This document shows positions 62,060 through 64,000 of a stretch of DNA of 64,000 nt, one piece after another. The notes below the pieces were generated by a model. The model made no database searches. It had not been told where the DNA came from and was given only the letters and a program-made list of their open reading frames with translations. Source of the stretch: Halorussus caseinilyticus (lineage in GTDB: Archaea; Halobacteriota; Halobacteria; Halobacteriales; Haladaptataceae); the NCBI RefSeq assembly GCF_029338395.1, contig NZ_CP119809.1, positions 2,480,001 to 2,544,000 of the forward strand, given 5' to 3'. The first letter of the stretch is position 1, and each line of letters begins with the position of its first letter. The position numbers were made by a program, and so were the translations under genes.

Positions 62060-64000
62060 ATGAATAGCGTACGCGAGGCGACCGACGACCTTCTCGCGGA
62101 CCGGCCCGGACTCGAATCGGACCTCCGCGAACTCCTCGCGGTAGACGCCGACGCCGACGGGTGGGCCTTCGACGACGTGCCCCTCGACTCGGGGACCTTC
62201 GGCGAGTTGGTCTCCCGCGACATCGTTGCCAAGGACGGCGACGAGTACGAAGTCGCCGACCCCGAGGCAGTCCGAGCGAGTCTCGACGGCGAGACCCCGC
62301 CCGGCACCGAGTCGGCGGACGAGAGCGACGACTCGTCGTCGCTCTCGTCCGCGTCGGGGGTCTCGCTGTCGCTCCCGTCGCGGACGGAGACGGGCGCGCT
62401 CGGGGTCGCGCTGGCGTTCGTCTTCCTGATGCGGACCTACGTCTTCCCGAGCGTCTTCCGGGGCGAGTACGTCGTCCTCCCCTCGAACGACCCCTACTAC
62501 TACCGGTACTGGGTCGAACGACTCTCCGCGGAAGCGACCGGCGCGTTCGACTTCAGCGTCCTCTCGGGACTTCCCATCGAAGTGGCGAAGGGCGAACCGC
62601 TGATGGTCGGGGCGCTGTGGTGGCTGACCAACCTGCTCGGCGGTGCCGACGCCGCCGGGTTCGTGCTGGCGTGGTACCCCGTCGTCTCGGCGCTCGTCGT
62701 CGCCGCCCTCGTCTACGCGCTGGCGGTCCGCGTGACCGACGACCGGCGGGTCGCGCTGGCGTCGGTCGGCGTCCTCGCGGTGATTCCGGCGTTCGCCTAC
62801 CGGACCGGTCTCGGCTTCGCCGACCACCACGCCTTCGACTACCCGTGGCTGGCGCTGACTGCGCTCTCGCTGGCGTGGGTGGCCGACGTGGACCGCGAGC
62901 GCCTCTCGGCAGTTCGGCCGTGGGTCGCGGCGGGCGTGCTGGGGGTCGCAGTGGCCGGACAGGTGATGGCGTGGGAGGCCGGACCGCTCCTTATCGGTGC
63001 GCTCGGTGCCTACGTCGCGGTCCGGGCCGCCGCGGACGTGCGGGCCGACCGGTCGCCCCTCGTAGCCAGCGCGCCGATACTCGTGGGACTGGCGGTGGCG
63101 TCGGTGCTGTCGCACCTCGCTCACGCCGGGTTCGGGTGGCACACCGGCGTCGTGGCCTACTCGCCCGCGCTGTTGCTGGTCGGCGTGCTGGGCGTCTCGC
63201 TGGCGGGCGAGGCGGTCCGGCGGGCCGAGATGCCCGCGTTCGTTCTCGGCGGCGCGGAAGTCGCAGGCGGCCTGAGCGGACTCGTCCTGTTGCAGGTGTT
63301 TCTCCCCTCGTACGCCGCGCGACTCGGCGAGCGAGTCGGGTCGCTCCTCTTTTTCTCCGGGGCGGCCGAAACCCAGTCGCTGTTCGCTGGCGGTGCGCTC
63401 GGACTCCTCCTCGGGCCGATATTCGAACTCGGGTTGGCGTGGTTCTTCGCGTTGCCGGTACTCGCGGGGGTCGGCGCGCGCGCCTACCGGCGTAGCCACG
63501 CGCCGTGGCTGGTCGTCTGCACCTACGGCGGGTACTTCCTCGTGCTGGCGACGCTCCAGCGGCGGTTCGTCGGCGAGTTCGCGGCGTTCGCGGCGATACT
63601 GGCGGGCTACGGCTTCGTCGCCGCCGCCGCGAAACTCGACGTGATTTCCCCGCCCGCGTTCGGCGACGACGGGTCGCGCGACGGGACGCCGCTTCCGTCG
63701 CTCGAACTCCCCGACAGAGGGACGCTCACGGCGGTCCTCGTCCTGTTCGTGCTGGTCGCCAGCGTGGGCACGCTCCAGACCGCGGTCCGCCACCAGCAGG
63801 TGCAGATAGCCGACGACAAGTTCGAGGCCGCGGCGTGGATGGACGGCCACGCCGACGAGCAGGGGTGGGAGTACCCCCGGAACTACGTGCTGAGCAAGTG
63901 GGGTCGGAATCGGATGTACAACCATTTCGTGAGCGGCGAGGCGAAAGGCTACCACTTCGCCGAACAGCACTACGAACCGTTCCTCGCGTCGAAAGACCCC
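62060..64000 (+). CDS. STT3/AglB-like oligosaccharyltransferase family protein (C-terminus beyond the window)
   Basis: 647 residues visible; the frame is still open at the end. A soluble N-terminal region (1-75, ATDDLLADRPGLESDLRELLAVD... ELVSRDIVAKDGDEYEVAD) resembles a winged helix, then about 12 membrane helices. STT3 landmarks: the first Asp motif SNDPYYYRYWV, GFADHHAFDYPW (DxH-type), and a second luminal region after the last helix (WMDGHADEQGWEYPRNYVLSKWGRNRMYNHF). The family moves a glycan from dolichol phosphate to Asn of secreted proteins. The N-terminal extension is unusual and may mark a paralogue of AglB. The C-terminal domain cannot be judged here. Confidence 0.8.
   Translation, partial: MNSVREATDDLLADRPGLESDLRELLAVDADADGWAFDDVPLDSGTFGELVSRDIVAKDGDEYEVADPEAVRASLDGETPPGTESADESDDSSSLSSASGVSLSLPSRTETGALGVALAFVFLMRTYVFPSVFRGEYVVLPSNDPYYYRYWVERLSAEATGAFDFSVLSGLPIEVAKGEPLMVGALWWLTNLLGGADAAGFVLAWYPVVSALVVAALVYALAVRVTDDRRVALASVGVLAVIPAFAYRTGLGFADHHAFDYPWLALTALSLAWVADVDRERLSAVRPWVAAGVLGVAVAGQVMAWEAGPLLIGALGAYVAVRAAADVRADRSPLVASAPILVGLAVASVLSHLAHAGFGWHTGVVAYSPALLLVGVLGVSLAGEAVRRAEMPAFVLGGAEVAGGLSGLVLLQVFLPSYAARLGERVGSLLFFSGAAETQSLFAGGALGLLLGPIFELGLAWFFALPVLAGVGARAYRRSHAPWLVVCTYGGYFLVLATLQRRFVGEFAAFAAILAGYGFVAAAAKLDVISPPAFGDDGSRDGTPLPSLELPDRGTLTAVLVLFVLVASVGTLQTAVRHQQVQIADDKFEAAAWMDGHADEQGWEYPRNYVLSKWGRNRMYNHFVSGEAKGYHFAEQHYEPFLASKDP

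Noticed and set aside
62042-63970. 642-aa frame antisense to the STT3-like gene
   Set aside because: Arg-rich shadow; the plus strand has clear membrane helices and STT3 motifs.

Overview
The window is a piece of a haloarchaeal (class Halobacteria) chromosome. The evidence is GC-rich, strongly acidic proteins, two CetZ tubulin-like proteins, archaeosine, F420 and mevalonate genes, twin-arginine signal peptides, a tRNA without encoded CCA, and many start codons 25-32 bp downstream of a TATA box, which suggests leaderless transcripts. The genus cannot be read from the sequence. Most of it is housekeeping DNA with short operons on both strands.

Layout. 1-4610: end of an archaeosine enzyme (RaSEA), two tiny genes, then purine genes purS-purQ (-), purU (+) and purC (-). 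4611-14382: an F420 zone with cofH, cofG and a frameshifted cofC, split by a three-gene receiver/histidine-kinase operon and by a two-gene AAA-ATPase plus Toprim-like cassette. The cofH promoter sits just behind an exact hexanucleotide satellite, 11 x CGTCTC then 47 x CGACAA. 14720-19194: cetZ1 overlapping a gene for an anchored surface protein, an NDUFA9-like reductase and thymidylate kinase. 19883-31625: deoC, MscS-like channel, Ca2+ antiporter, MiaB-like methylthiotransferase, CDF transporter, HIT protein, trkA-trkH, methionine aminopeptidase and a large surface protein rich in ETTT repeats. 31656-43138: isoaspartyl peptidase, isocitrate dehydrogenase, secreted and TPR-like proteins, HMG-CoA reductase and ribose-1,5-bisphosphate isomerase. 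43424-53404: secreted proteins, an ABC-2 exporter, NucS, a P-loop kinase, a PLP sulfur-amino-acid enzyme and an M20 deacylase. 53826-64000: LOG-like protein, tRNA-Pro, a P450 with a decayed P450 remnant behind it, CheC, TrmY, an AbrB/PIN toxin-antitoxin pair, a second cetZ, a methyltransferase, a zinc microprotein and an STT3-like glycosyltransferase that runs off the end.

The most unusual content is between genes. Two families of dispersed, highly structured repeats occur here: R1 (seven copies, 150-190 nt, ending in the palindrome GAAGCTAGCTTC) and R2 (four copies, about 120-230 nt, one long imperfect stem opened by AAAGGGGCCG and closed by GGGGGCTTT). In both, the helices are kept while their sequences change, so the fold rather than the sequence seems to be selected. 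I do not recognise either family. They are the best candidates for something undescribed, followed by the ATPase/Toprim cassette and the satellite behind the cofH promoter.
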